A DNA stretch of 64,000 bases from Leadbetterella sp040829825. GTDB lineage: Bacteria; Bacteroidota; Bacteroidia; Cytophagales; Spirosomataceae. The notes under the pieces were generated by a model. The model was not told the DNA's origin, did not search any database, and saw only the letters and a program-made list of their open reading frames with translations. The stretch lies in NCBI RefSeq assembly GCF_040829825.1, contig NZ_JBFOLH010000013.1; one strand, written 5' to 3'. Shown here one piece after another: positions 24,034 through 33,202 of the stretch (position 1 is its first letter; each line of letters starts with the position of its first letter). A program made the translations under genes and the position numbers.

Positions 24034-26196
24034 ATGAAAAAGCTATTACTACTATTACTATTCCCTTTCCTGACCCAGGCCCAGATAAAAATCAGGGGAA
24101 AAATAACGGATACCAAAGGCGAGGCCCTGGCCTTTGCCAATGTATCTCTCCTGGACACCTATGACGGCGCCACCTCCGCTGAAGACGGCACCTTTAGTTT
24201 TGAAACCACTGAAAAAGGAAGCTTTAAGCTGCAGGCCTCTATCATCGGCTACCATACCCTGGTTAAAGCAATAGAGCTGGGTGCCAGCGACATTGCCGTT
24301 GATTTTGCCCTGAAAGAAACCATCAACCAGCTGAACGCTGTGGTGGTGTCTGCCGGGGTTTTTGAAGCTTCTGACAGCAAACGGATGGTTATGCTGAAAC
24401 CGCTGGACATTGTCACCACGGCCGGAGGCAATGCCGATATCACCTCGGTCATGCAGCTTTTACCCGGTTCAAGCCGGGTGGGCGAGCAGGAGGGGCTCTT
24501 TGTTCGCGGCGGTTCAGCCCAGGAGACCAAGACGGTCATTGACGGCATGATTGTTCAGAACCCGTTTTTCAGCAGCACGCCCGATGTTCCCCAGCGCGGG
24601 CGCTTTGAACCCTTTATGTTTAAAGGTACGGCCTTCAGCACCGGCGGCTATTCGGCCCAGTACGGGCAGGCGCTGTCTTCGGTGCTGCTGCTCTCCACGC
24701 AGGATCAGCTGGGCACCAATACCTCTACCACCGCCAGCCTGAACCTGGCAGGCGCCGGGGTTTCGCATACCCACAAAGGCTGGATCACCGGTTCGGTATA
24801 TTACACCAATATTGCCCCCCTGCTGGCATTGGTCAAAAACCGTTTCGACTTTGAAACCGTGCCGCAGGGCATTGGCACCAGCCTGACCATCAATAAAAAC
24901 CTGCAGCGAAACAGCACGTTTAAGTTGTACGGCACCTGGTCAGACAATACCTCGGCCATGAACCTGCCCTCATACGACCCGCAGGAAGGAACTTACCGCT
25001 TTGCCAATCGCAACAAGAACCTGTTTACCAATGCATCGTATAAATATGTTTTTAAAGACGAGACCTGGGTCATGAACAGCGGCCTCTCTTATTCAAACAA
25101 CCGCGATAACCTGGACATCCGTGATTACAACGCCGACCGTACCGATGAACGTACCCAGGCCCGGGTGGTGTTTACCAAATTGTTCGGCGATTCCAATGCC
25201 AATTCGTTTAACTTCGGCGGGGAAAGCCACTATATTTCCGTTGGAAACCGGTATAACGAATACAATTTCGGTTTTAACGACAGCTATTCGGCGCTGTTTG
25301 CAGAAACAGAAATGTATTTCACGCCGAAGCTGGCCGTACGGCCCGGCCTGCGGTACGAATATACCTCTGTGCTGGGAGAAAGCAACCTGGCACCAAGGCT
25401 GTCGCTGGCCTATAAGGCAGGGCAATTCTCCCAGTTCTCTTTTGCGGGGGGGCGGTTTTACCAGAACCCTGAAAAAGAATACCTTTATACCAATCGTAAC
25501 CTCACGTTTGAGCAGGCCGATCACCTCATCCTGAATTACCAGGTGATCAAAAATAAAAGAACTTTCCGTACCGAAGCGTTTTATAAGAAATACGACCGGC
25601 TGGTAAAAGAAGAAACCGGCTCGTTCGATCCCGATCCGTACCGTTTTCCTACCGGGAAAACCTCCAATACCGGAAACGGCTACGCCCGCGGATTTGATGT
25701 GTTTTTCCGGGATGAAAAAGCCATTAAGAACGGCGATCTGTGGATTACGTACTCTTTCCTGGATACCCGCAGGGACTTCAAAAATTACCCGAAGCAGCTC
25801 ATGCCTTCTTTTGCGGCCCGCCACAACATGAGCTTGGTCACCAAGAAATTTTTTACGGAGATCGGCACCAACGTGGGAGTGACCTATTCTTTTGCCTCGG
25901 GCAGACCCGTATACGCTCCGGCAGACGATTTCAGTACCCGCGAAATGACCAAACCCTATCAAACGGTAAGCATAATGGCCAGCAAGATCAAGCAGACCCG
26001 GAACAGCTTCCTGGTTTTCTACTTCCTGGTTGACAACCTGTTGGGCAGGGACAATATCTTCGGTTACCGCTATTCACCTGACGGCAGTGAGCGGTATGCG
26101 GTGAAATCACCGATGAAAACTTCCGTCTTTTTTGGGATGTCCTGGACGTTCGGTAAGCTGAACGGCCGGTCAAAAGAAGCAGATCTTAACTTTTAA
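24034..26196 (+). CDS. TonB-dependent outer membrane receptor
   Basis: 720 residues. A signal peptide (MKKLLLLLLFPFLTQAQ) precedes a carboxypeptidase-regulatory-like domain (IRGKITDTKGEALAFANVSLLDTYDGATSAEDGTFSFE..., about 18-100), then the plug (ADITSVMQLLPGSSRVGEQEGLFVRGGSAQETKTVIDGMIVQNPFF) and a beta-barrel ending in aromatic strands (FFGMSWTFGKL). It is shorter than SusC proteins and lacks a SusD partner, so it belongs to the class of ordinary TonB receptors. The ligand cannot be inferred. A 209-residue TPR-like periplasmic protein follows after 20 bp, presumably in the same operon. Confidence 0.92.
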   Translation: MKKLLLLLLFPFLTQAQIKIRGKITDTKGEALAFANVSLLDTYDGATSAEDGTFSFETTEKGSFKLQASIIGYHTLVKAIELGASDIAVDFALKETINQLNAVVVSAGVFEASDSKRMVMLKPLDIVTTAGGNADITSVMQLLPGSSRVGEQEGLFVRGGSAQETKTVIDGMIVQNPFFSSTPDVPQRGRFEPFMFKGTAFSTGGYSAQYGQALSSVLLLSTQDQLGTNTSTTASLNLAGAGVSHTHKGWITGSVYYTNIAPLLALVKNRFDFETVPQGIGTSLTINKNLQRNSTFKLYGTWSDNTSAMNLPSYDPQEGTYRFANRNKNLFTNASYKYVFKDETWVMNSGLSYSNNRDNLDIRDYNADRTDERTQARVVFTKLFGDSNANSFNFGGESHYISVGNRYNEYNFGFNDSYSALFAETEMYFTPKLAVRPGLRYEYTSVLGESNLAPRLSLAYKAGQFSQFSFAGGRFYQNPEKEYLYTNRNLTFEQADHLILNYQVIKNKRTFRTEAFYKKYDRLVKEETGSFDPDPYRFPTGKTSNTGNGYARGFDVFFRDEKAIKNGDLWITYSFLDTRRDFKNYPKQLMPSFAARHNMSLVTKKFFTEIGTNVGVTYSFASGRPVYAPADDFSTREMTKPYQTVSIMASKIKQTRNSFLVFYFLVDNLLGRDNIFGYRYSPDGSERYAVKSPMKTSVFFGMSWTFGKLNGRSKEADLNF

Positions 26197-26216
26197 TAAT
26201 TTAAACAAACACGAAA

Positions 26217-26846
26217 ATGAAAAAGATGATTTTGATGGTGCTCCTGGCGGGCTGTTCGCTGGCGGCCAGCGCGCAGAAAGAAAAGTACGAAGCCACCATG
26301 ACCGAATTGACCGGGCAGCTTCAGAACGAATACCAGAAATCGGTTATGCCCCTGATCAATAAAATGGAGCGGGTGGCCAATGCCGAAACCCGGGAATGGC
26401 TGCCGCAATACTGGGTGGCTTACGGGCTGATCAAAGAATCGTATACCGCCACCGGAACGGCAGAAAAAGATGTGATGCTGGATAAAGCGGAACAGTATTT
26501 AAACAAAGCTGACGCCCTGTCGCCTAAAAATGCCGAAATAGAAGTGCTGAAAGCCAACCTGAGCTCGGCCCGTCTGACGGTAGACCCCATGGCCCGCTGG
26601 CAGAAATACGGCGCCCTGTTTGAGCAACACCTGACTGAAGCCGCCAGGCTTGATCCGCAGAACCCGAGGATCGATTACCTGAAGGCCTCCAATATTTTCT
26701 TTACACCCGAGAACTTCGGTGGGGGAAAAGAGAAGGCAAAGCCTTACTTTGAAAGTGCGTTGAAAAAATTTGAAGTCTTTAAATCGCCGAACAGCTATTC
26801 GCCTGCCTGGGGGAAAATGGAATCGGAGTATTTCCTGGGTCAGTAA
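26217..26846 (+). CDS. Periplasmic TPR-like protein, partner of the TonB receptor
   Basis: 209 residues with signal peptide MKKMILMVLLAGCSLAASAQ. The rest is helical with TPR-like stretches (AEQYLNKADALSPKNAEIEVLKANL, HLTEAARLDPQNPRIDYLKAS, AKPYFESALKKFEVF). I do not recognise a named family. Similar small TPR-like proteins are often encoded right after single TonB receptors in Bacteroidota, so a shared role in periplasmic handling of the ligand is a reasonable inference, no more. Start ATG is 20 bp after the receptor stop. Confidence 0.75.
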   Translation: MKKMILMVLLAGCSLAASAQKEKYEATMTELTGQLQNEYQKSVMPLINKMERVANAETREWLPQYWVAYGLIKESYTATGTAEKDVMLDKAEQYLNKADALSPKNAEIEVLKANLSSARLTVDPMARWQKYGALFEQHLTEAARLDPQNPRIDYLKASNIFFTPENFGGGKEKAKPYFESALKKFEVFKSPNSYSPAWGKMESEYFLGQ

Positions 26847-26859
26847 GAAATGCGCTTTC

Positions 26860-26929
26860 GTGAAGTTGTTGTTTTGTAAAGTTGTTTTTCTGACGGGCCG
26901 GATCATGCTTCACAAAACAACAACTTCAC
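26860..26929. terminator. Long inverted repeat between convergent genes
   Basis: Perfect 18-bp arms (26860-26877 and 26912-26929, GTGAAGTTGTTGTTTTGT and its complement) separated by 34 bp, lying between the convergent stops at 26846 and 26958. It probably acts as a bidirectional terminator or RNA-stabilising stem. There is no strong T-run. Confidence 0.55.
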
Positions 26930-26957
26930 AAAAACCACTCCCCGGGCAGAATCCCTG

Positions 26958-27956
26958 TCACTTGCAGTGCTTCTCATACAGCGGCTCGGCTTTCTTTTGC
27001 TCCAGCAGCAGCAGGTACGACAGGCTCTCGCAGCCCTCGTCCTTTCTTCTCAGCGCAAAAGATACTTCCGCATGTTTGAAGTAGGCCTCCACGTTCAGGG
27101 GGTTAAAATCAATGGCCTTTTTGAGATAGGTAGCGGCATTCCTGTAGGCGCCGGTAGAGATAAACTGTAAGCCGTAATCAAGATACATCTTGCTGTATGA
27201 CACAGAATCTACCTCCGAGGTAAGATTGCGGTCGTTGTACCCCAGGTTGTAATCGTACTCTACTTCCGTAGCTACTTTTTCCCCTTTAAATTCGGCCGGC
27301 TTCCACATGCCTTTGGTTTTAAGTACGGCATTCACCAGCTTGTCGTTGAAGCGGTCGTTAGACGAGGCCACTACCCGTATTCCGGTAAGCTCTCCTTTGG
27401 CGGTCACCACAAAACGCACCACAAACCCGCCCTTCCGGTACTCGGGAAAGCCAAACTGTTCGAAAATATAATCTACAGGACTCATGGTCTTATGCACAAA
27501 CTGGGGCTCCAGTTTTCCGTGGATAGCCGTGAATACCACCTCTCCGTTTTTGGCCCGGTAGGCTTCCGGGGTATAGGTCAGATCAAAAAGAGGCTTGGGG
27601 GTATAGGTCATTTTAAAATCAAACCCTTCACTTTCCAGCGATTCTACCACCAGCCTGATGTCGGAAATCTCCCTGATCTTCAGCCGTAAGCCCGAAAGCA
27701 CCAGCAGGCTGTCGGCGGTAAGGCGGTAGCGTAAAGGCGTCAGGCGGCTGTTGTTGAAGAGGTAAACAGAGTCAGACGAGAAGAAATTGAGGTCGAAGTC
27801 CAGGTTGGCCGTTTCGTCATCGTAATAAGGACTGCCGTCAATAGCGGAAATATCTGTTTTCTTCCAGTTTTTGATCAGCTGTTGCCTGAGATTGCCCTGA
27901 CCAAAGCTTGAAAAAGTTATCAGGAAAGGAAATATCGCAAAAAGAACAGTACGCAT
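26958..27956 (-). CDS. TonB C-terminal domain protein with TPR tail
   Basis: 332 residues with signal peptide MRTVLFAIFPFLITFSSFGQ. Residues about 25-150 have no recognised family. About 165-250 resemble the TonB C-terminal domain (FGFPEYRKGGFVVRFVVTAKGELTGIRVVASSNDRFNDKLVNAVLKTKGMWKPAEFKGEKV), and the end has TPR-like helices (YGLQFISTGAYRNAATYLKKAIDFNPLNVEAYFKHAEVSFAL). It lacks the N-terminal membrane anchor and proline-rich linker of a true TonB, so it is probably a periplasmic protein with a TonB-like fold and not the energy transducer itself. It is convergent with the receptor operon. Confidence 0.78.
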   Translation of the reverse strand: MRTVLFAIFPFLITFSSFGQGNLRQQLIKNWKKTDISAIDGSPYYDDETANLDFDLNFFSSDSVYLFNNSRLTPLRYRLTADSLLVLSGLRLKIREISDIRLVVESLESEGFDFKMTYTPKPLFDLTYTPEAYRAKNGEVVFTAIHGKLEPQFVHKTMSPVDYIFEQFGFPEYRKGGFVVRFVVTAKGELTGIRVVASSNDRFNDKLVNAVLKTKGMWKPAEFKGEKVATEVEYDYNLGYNDRNLTSEVDSVSYSKMYLDYGLQFISTGAYRNAATYLKKAIDFNPLNVEAYFKHAEVSFALRRKDEGCESLSYLLLLEQKKAEPLYEKHCK

Positions 27957-28043
27957 TTCTTAAGGTTTATGTAATCATTACAAATGTAATAACGGCCGGC
28001 CGTTATAAAAGGTTTTAATTTAGATGATTTTCAAAGGCAAAGG

Positions 28044-28077
28044 TTGGGGCTGTACTCAAAAAAATGTTTTAGTTTTG
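28044..28077 (+). promoter_or_regulatory. Promoter of the prolyl oligopeptidase gene
   Basis: TTG (28044-28046), a 23-bp gap and a perfect TAGTTTTG (28070-28077) lie 20 bp before the ATG at 28097. Confidence 0.6.
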
Positions 28078-28096
28078 TGTACTATTACTTAAAAAT

Positions 28097-30202
28097 ATGA
28101 ATACAAAATTTAACGCCATTATTGTGGGTTTAGTACTTTCAGCGCCTGGATATGCGCAAATTCATTATCCGGAAACCCGGAAATCGGATCATAAAGACAT
28201 ATATCACGGGGTTACCGTAGCCGATCCGTACCGCTGGCTCGAAGATGACCGTTCAGAAGAAACAGGGCAATGGGTAAAGCAGCAGAACGAGGTAACCAAC
28301 GCCTACCTGGCGCAGATTCCGTACCGTGAGCAGCTGCAGAACAGGCTGGAGCAGGTGTACAACTACCCCAAGTACTCGGCCCCTTTCGAGAACGGAGGCT
28401 GGTATTATTTCTATAAAAACAACGGCCTTCAGAACCAGTCGGTGCTGTACCGCCAGAAACAGATTAACGGTGAAGCCGAAGTGGTGCTGGATCCTAACGG
28501 GCTTTCTGCCGACGGAACCACCGGTCTCAAACAATTCAGCTTGTCGAAAGACGGGAAATTTGGTGCGTACGCCCTTTCCAAAGGAGGATCTGACTGGATG
28601 GACATTTTTGTGATGGACATGAACACCAAAAAAACACTCAGCGACAAGCTGGAGTGGGTGAAAGTGTCGGGTATAGCCTGGCAGGGCGATGGATTTTATT
28701 ACAGCCGCTACCCGAAACCGGAAGGAAGCGCGCTGGCTGCCGTGAATGAAAACCACCAGGTCTGGTATCATAAGGTGGGCACGCCCCAGTCAGAAGACCG
28801 CCTGGTGTACGAAGACAGGGCCCATCCGCAGCGCTTCAATACGGTATATACGCTGGAAGATGAAGAATATGTATTCCTGACCATCAGCGACAGGGGAAAA
28901 GGACTGGACGGCAACGCCGTTTACTACCAGAAAAGAGGAGAAACGCAGTTCATACCCGTAGTGGCGGAGATCAGCAACTCTTCTTACAGCATATTTCATA
29001 ACGAAGGAAATAAATTTTATGTCCGTACCAACGATCAGGCGCCGAACGATAAGGTAGTCACCTATGATGCGGCTTCAAAGAAATGGGCGGAGCTGCTTCC
29101 CGGGAAGCCCGAACCCCTCCAGAATGTAAGCGCTGCCGGGGGAAAGCTGTTTGTCAGCTACCTGAAAGACGTCAGCACCCGGGTGTACATATATGACCTT
29201 GCCGGAAAGCCGGAGGGTGAGGTGAAGCTGCCCGGTGTGGGAACAGCCATGGGTTTTGACGGTAAAGCCAAAGACCGGTCGGTCTTCTATTCTTTTACCT
29301 CCTTTACGTTTCCTTCCACCATTTACCGCTACGATATTGCTTCGGGGCAATCGGCCCTGTTCCGTAAGCCGGAGGTAGATTTTAACCCGGAAGACTTTGA
29401 AACCCGGCAGGTTTTTTATACTTCGAAAGACGGCACCCGCGTACCTATGTTCATCACGTATAAAAAGGGCATAAAGCTGAATTCGGCTAATCCTACCCTT
29501 CTTTACGGTTACGGCGGGTTCAATGTAAGTCTCTACCCGGGCTTCAGCCCTCTGCTGATCCCTTTCCTGGAGCAGGGCGGTGTGTACGCTCAGGCCAACC
29601 TGCGTGGCGGGTCAGAATACGGTGAAGCCTGGCACGAGCAGGGTATGAAGCTGAAAAAACAGAATGTATTTGATGACTTTATTGCGGCCGGCGAATACCT
29701 CATCGCCCATAAATACTGTGATTCGGAGCACCTGGCGCTGCGGGGCGGCTCAAACGGCGGGCTCCTGGTAGGGGCGGTGATCAATCAGCGCCCTGACCTG
29801 GCCAAAGTGGCCATTCCGCAGGTAGGGGTGATGGACATGCTGCGTTTCCAGAAATTCACCATCGGCTGGAACTGGATCGCCGACTACGGCTCATCTGACA
29901 ATGCGGAAGAATTTAAAGCGCTGTATGCCTACTCACCGCTCCATAATATAGAACCGGGAGTGAGCTACCCGGCCACGCTGATCACTACAGCAGATCACGA
30001 CGACCGCGTGGTTCCGGCACACTCGTTTAAATATGCCGCCGAGTTGCAGGCAAAAGCAGGAGGCAGCTCGGCCAATCCGCTGCTGATCCGGATCGATACC
30101 AATTCGGGTCACGGGGCCAGCAATACGAAGAAAAATATCGAACAAACGGCGGATATCTACGGGTTTATCCTGTGGAATATGGGCGTGAAAAAATTAAAAT
30201 AA
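28097..30202 (+). CDS. Prolyl oligopeptidase (S9A)
   Basis: 701 residues with signal peptide MNTKFNAIIVGLVLSAPGYAQ, typical length for a prolyl oligopeptidase. The N-terminus has the S9A entry motif (YPETRKSDHKDIYHGVTVADPYRWLEDDRSEETGQWVKQQNEVT). A seven-bladed propeller (about 80-420) is followed by the hydrolase domain with nucleophile serine in GGSNGG (about residue 553), acid in DHDDRVVP and histidine in SGHGAS. It hydrolyses Pro-Xaa bonds of short peptides, probably in the periplasm given the signal peptide. It has its own promoter and terminator, so it is monocistronic. Confidence 0.95.
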   Translation: MNTKFNAIIVGLVLSAPGYAQIHYPETRKSDHKDIYHGVTVADPYRWLEDDRSEETGQWVKQQNEVTNAYLAQIPYREQLQNRLEQVYNYPKYSAPFENGGWYYFYKNNGLQNQSVLYRQKQINGEAEVVLDPNGLSADGTTGLKQFSLSKDGKFGAYALSKGGSDWMDIFVMDMNTKKTLSDKLEWVKVSGIAWQGDGFYYSRYPKPEGSALAAVNENHQVWYHKVGTPQSEDRLVYEDRAHPQRFNTVYTLEDEEYVFLTISDRGKGLDGNAVYYQKRGETQFIPVVAEISNSSYSIFHNEGNKFYVRTNDQAPNDKVVTYDAASKKWAELLPGKPEPLQNVSAAGGKLFVSYLKDVSTRVYIYDLAGKPEGEVKLPGVGTAMGFDGKAKDRSVFYSFTSFTFPSTIYRYDIASGQSALFRKPEVDFNPEDFETRQVFYTSKDGTRVPMFITYKKGIKLNSANPTLLYGYGGFNVSLYPGFSPLLIPFLEQGGVYAQANLRGGSEYGEAWHEQGMKLKKQNVFDDFIAAGEYLIAHKYCDSEHLALRGGSNGGLLVGAVINQRPDLAKVAIPQVGVMDMLRFQKFTIGWNWIADYGSSDNAEEFKALYAYSPLHNIEPGVSYPATLITTADHDDRVVPAHSFKYAAELQAKAGGSSANPLLIRIDTNSGHGASNTKKNIEQTADIYGFILWNMGVKKLK

Positions 30203-30225
30203 TCCGGTGTTAACCGGATTATTTT
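30198..30225 (+). terminator. Terminator overlapping the prolyl oligopeptidase stop codon
   Basis: 11-bp arms AATAATCCGGT (30198-30208) and ACCGGATTATT (30213-30223) around GTTA, followed by TTTT; the 5' arm includes the stop codon. Confidence 0.8.
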
Positions 30226-30345
30226 ACACGCTATCCGATGATTCTTTTCATGAAGATTAGCTCCTTCATATAAGATTATTTTACCCTTTTCCTTCCTCTT
30301 TCCTGATGTAAGTACTACCTTGCCGGCAGATTCACATTAAAACGT

Positions 30346-31066
30346 ATGCCGCGCAATATCACTGACATCCACGATAAGTTTATCAAGCAGATTCTTTCCA
30401 GGAAAGAATTAGCCGCAGCGTTCTTACAACAGTATCTTCCGGAAGAATTGGTTAGCATTCTGGACTTTGAAACGCTTAAGCAACGAGACACTTCTTATAT
30501 TACCGGTAGTCTGAAAACCTCTTATTCTGATGGATATGTACTTTACGACTTATCCTGGTTTTTTGAAAAAATATCTCCCTGTATTTTCTGCAGAATTTAT
30601 TAACCTTCGAGAGGTTTCACCACAACAGATTTATGTACTAAAAAACGGGTTGTTAGGTAGCGCCATTATGCTGCAGAAGTACTGTTTCAACCCGGAAGAA
30701 CTTGCTGATCATATGGATAGGATTATTAAAAACCTAAACCCGTATTTGGAGTCGAACGTTACAGAGACTATATTTGTTTATATGATAGAAGGCATCCGCC
30801 TTGAAAGAAAATATTTGACAGAAGCTGTAAAAAAACTATCGGAGGATATGAACACTAAAGTGATGACCATATACGATCAGTTGATAATGGAGGGAAAAGA
30901 ACTGGGGCTTAAAGAGGGGAAGGAGAAAGGAATTACGGAAACCGTACAAAAAACCGTCTTGAATGCTTATGATGCCGGCATTGATGTGGCCACTATCCGT
31001 ATCATTACCCGTGAAAGTGTGGAAAAAATAAACCTTATTTTGCAACAGAATAAGCGGTTGAGCTAA
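30346..31066 (+). pseudogene. Rpn-family nuclease/transposase remnant, catalytic core lost
   Basis: Frame 1 (30346-30603) begins like an Rpn/PD-(D/E)XK protein (MPRNITDIHDKFIKQILSRKELAAAFLQQYLPEEL...SYITGSLKTSYSDG). It then runs into a different frame, where the C-terminal half of the same family continues to 31066 (FINLREVSPQQIYVLKNGLLGSAIMLQKY...GIRLERKYLTEAVKKLSEDM...MEGKELGLKEGKEKG). The middle, which in intact members carries the Y.L.EHKS catalytic stretch, is absent, and the two halves are out of frame near 30540-30570. Intact members are about 300 residues. Both a deletion and a frameshift are therefore visible. Codon use is AT-richer than its neighbours. Confidence 0.85.
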
Positions 31067-31130
31067 CGGAACTCAGCAGTGACAAGCTACCCACCTTTGA
31101 ACTTTTTCATTTATTTCTAATGCCTCTTCC

Positions 31131-31187
31131 TTATCGGTAAAAAATGACCAGTATCATTTTTTGCCGTTATTTTTTCAAGTACTTTTG
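31131..31187 (+). promoter_or_regulatory. Promoter region of the PhyH-like gene
   Basis: A perfect -7 element TACTTTTG lies at 31180-31187, 32 bp before the ATG. The 15-base box TTATCGGTAAAAAAT (31131-31145), identical to one at 23837-23851, lies upstream. Confidence 0.5.
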
Positions 31188-31218
31188 TGCCCTAACATTT
31201 CAAAACTAAAACAGGATT

Positions 31219-32067
31219 ATGGAAGATATACTGAGCTACACGATTGGTGATAAAAAATACGAAGTGTCTGTAAAAGATTGCCCGCCGTTTGACTACGGAA
31301 AAGACGTAAGGCTTTCAAGAGCAGATACCGATATTGTATATACACAGCCCTGGTACGACGAAGGCCATACCTCGGCCGGATTTCTGAGTGAAGAAGAATT
31401 TGCTTCCCTGAAGCAGGGCCTGACCCAGAGCGTGGCCGGAATTATACGGAATGAGCTGGGACTGGACGTGCCTGCTGATTTCAGCCTGGAGCGCTACCAC
31501 GATGTGGTAACCAGCCGGGAAGACCACTTTAAAGTGGTGGGCAAGACCCGCGACCTCTTTGCGGAAGATTTCAATTTCCCGGTGAAAGAGGTATTGCCCA
31601 AGTTTGAAAAAATACTGGGCTTCAGCCTGACCGACATCAACCCCGAAGACGGTAAAGAGCTGCACATTATTGTACGGATCAACCGCCCGGGTTCCAGCGA
31701 TTACAACCCGCCGCACAAAGACGTGTACGAAAGGGTAGACGAGGCCGGCTACATCCCGCCGTTTGTGAATCTCTGGATTCCTATTGCAGGGGTTACTGAG
31801 AACTCGTCGCTTCCTATAGCGCCCGGCAGCCATAAGCTGACCGAAGACAAGGTGCTCAGAACCCATAACGGTGCGGTAGTGGAGGGCAACAAATACCGGG
31901 TACGCATGATCAGAGAATGGGGCGGAAGCAGCCACCTGGAGCGGGCAAAGGTAGACTACGGCGAAGTGCTTTTCTTCTCCGGTCACCTGATCCACGGCCT
32001 GGCCGTGAATGCCGAGCCGGATACCACCCGTGTGGCCCTGGAGTTCCGCTTGTTTAAAAAAGATTGA
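31219..32067 (+). CDS. PhyH-like Fe(II)/2-oxoglutarate dioxygenase
   Basis: 282 residues, no signal peptide. The metal-binding triad of the double-stranded beta-helix oxygenases is visible: H166-x-D168 (PPHKDVYERV) and the distal H259 (SGHLIHGLAVN). A 2-oxoglutarate-binding arginine follows (R271 or R277, TTRVALEFRLF), as does the typical LPIAPGSHK segment. The fold assignment is firm; the substrate is unknown. Members of this superfamily hydroxylate small molecules or amino acids. The gene has its own -7 element and a terminator before hemB. No pathway neighbours are seen. Confidence 0.8.
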   Translation: MEDILSYTIGDKKYEVSVKDCPPFDYGKDVRLSRADTDIVYTQPWYDEGHTSAGFLSEEEFASLKQGLTQSVAGIIRNELGLDVPADFSLERYHDVVTSREDHFKVVGKTRDLFAEDFNFPVKEVLPKFEKILGFSLTDINPEDGKELHIIVRINRPGSSDYNPPHKDVYERVDEAGYIPPFVNLWIPIAGVTENSSLPIAPGSHKLTEDKVLRTHNGAVVEGNKYRVRMIREWGGSSHLERAKVDYGEVLFFSGHLIHGLAVNAEPDTTRVALEFRLFKKD

Positions 32068-32104
32068 TTATCCGGAGTTATTCCGCGCATATTATTGTTT
32101 TTAT

Positions 32105-32133
32105 AAAAGAAGGCATGATTTGCCTTCTTTTTT
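32105..32133 (+). terminator. Terminator between the PhyH-like gene and hemB
   Basis: AAAAGAAGGCA (32105-32115), loop TGATT, TGCCTTCTTTTTT (32121-32133): a U-tailed hairpin 38 bp after the stop codon at 32067. Confidence 0.8.
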
Positions 32134-32149
32134 CCTTTTAAAACTGATT

Positions 32150-33133
32150 ATGTTAATACTTTCCAGAAGACCAAGACGCAATCGCATATCTGCCGGCCTC
32201 CGCGACATGGTGGCTGAGAACACCCTCTCCGTAAATGATTTCATCTTCCCGATGTTTGTGCAGGAAGGAAGCGGTGCGAAGGTAGAGATCCGTTCCATGC
32301 CGGGCATTTTCCGGTATTCGTTGGATACCCTGCTGACCGAGATCGAAGACGTAGTGGCGCACGGCATCCGGTCCGTGTGCCTTTTCCCCAATTACCCGGA
32401 AAGCAAAAAGGATTCCGTGGGCTCGGAAAGCATCAGAGAAGGTACCCTGTACCTCCGTGCCCTTTCCGAAATCAAAAACAAATTCCCGGAACTGGTAGTG
32501 ATGACAGATGTGGCGCTGGATCCTTACAGCTCTGACGGACACGACGGCATCGTGAAAGACGGGAAAATCCTGAACGATGAGTCGGTGGAAGTGCTGGTCA
32601 AAATGGCGGTAGCCCAGGCCAAAGCCGGTGCTGACATCATCGGGCCGTCTGACATGATGGACGGCCGGGTAGGAGCCATACGCCGGGCCCTGGACGAAGA
32701 AGGCTTCATCAACACCTCCATCATGGCCTACACGGCCAAATACGCTTCGGCCTTTTACGGGCCGTTCCGCGATGCCCTGGAATCTGCCCCTAAATTCGGC
32801 GACAAGAAAACCTACCAGATGAACCCGGCCAATGTGAAGGAAGCCCTGGTGGAAGCGGAGCTCGACTACGCGGAAGGCGCCGATATCCTGATGGTAAAAC
32901 CGGCATTTTCTTACCTCGACGTAATCAAAACCCTGAAGGATAACTTTGATCTGCCCGTATCGGCTTACAACGTATCCGGTGAATACGCCATGATCAAAGC
33001 GGCCGCCCAAAACGGCTGGATCGACGGTGACAAAGCCATGATGGAAATGCTCATCAGCATGAAACGGGCGGGCGCCGATATTATTCTTAGCTACTTTGCG
33101 AAGGAGGCGGCAGCGCTGCTGAACCAGGCGTAA
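32150..33133 (+). CDS. hemB: Delta-aminolevulinic acid dehydratase (porphobilinogen synthase)
   Basis: 327 residues from the ATG at 32150. The frame is open further upstream to 32009, but that stretch overlaps the previous gene and its terminator and is not family sequence. It condenses two 5-aminolevulinate molecules to porphobilinogen in haem synthesis. Schiff-base lysines K197 (AYTAKYASAFYGPFR) and K250 (DILMVKPAFSYLD) are present. The metal loop reads DVALDPYSSDGHDG, with Ala/Asp where zinc enzymes have cysteines, so this is the Mg/K-dependent type. It stands alone, not in a haem operon. Confidence 0.97.
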   Translation: MLILSRRPRRNRISAGLRDMVAENTLSVNDFIFPMFVQEGSGAKVEIRSMPGIFRYSLDTLLTEIEDVVAHGIRSVCLFPNYPESKKDSVGSESIREGTLYLRALSEIKNKFPELVVMTDVALDPYSSDGHDGIVKDGKILNDESVEVLVKMAVAQAKAGADIIGPSDMMDGRVGAIRRALDEEGFINTSIMAYTAKYASAFYGPFRDALESAPKFGDKKTYQMNPANVKEALVEAELDYAEGADILMVKPAFSYLDVIKTLKDNFDLPVSAYNVSGEYAMIKAAAQNGWIDGDKAMMEMLISMKRAGADIILSYFAKEAAALLNQA

Positions 33134-33176
33134 TGTACAGGGAGCTCAGACCGTAGTTTCAGCCCGGGCAATTCCT

Positions 33177-33184
33177 TACTTTTG
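33177..33184 (+). promoter_or_regulatory. -7 promoter element of the VOC gene
   Basis: Perfect TACTTTTG, 18 bp before the ATG at 33203. No clear TTG at the -33 position. Confidence 0.45.
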
Positions 33185-33202
33185 TTAAAAAAACAGGATA
33201 CT

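Noticed and set aside
26958..27956. A true TonB energy transducer
   Set aside because: No membrane anchor or proline-rich linker; only the C-terminal domain fold and a TPR tail.
32009..32149. Upstream extension of hemB
   Set aside because: It overlaps the preceding gene and the terminator at 32105-32133 and adds non-family sequence.
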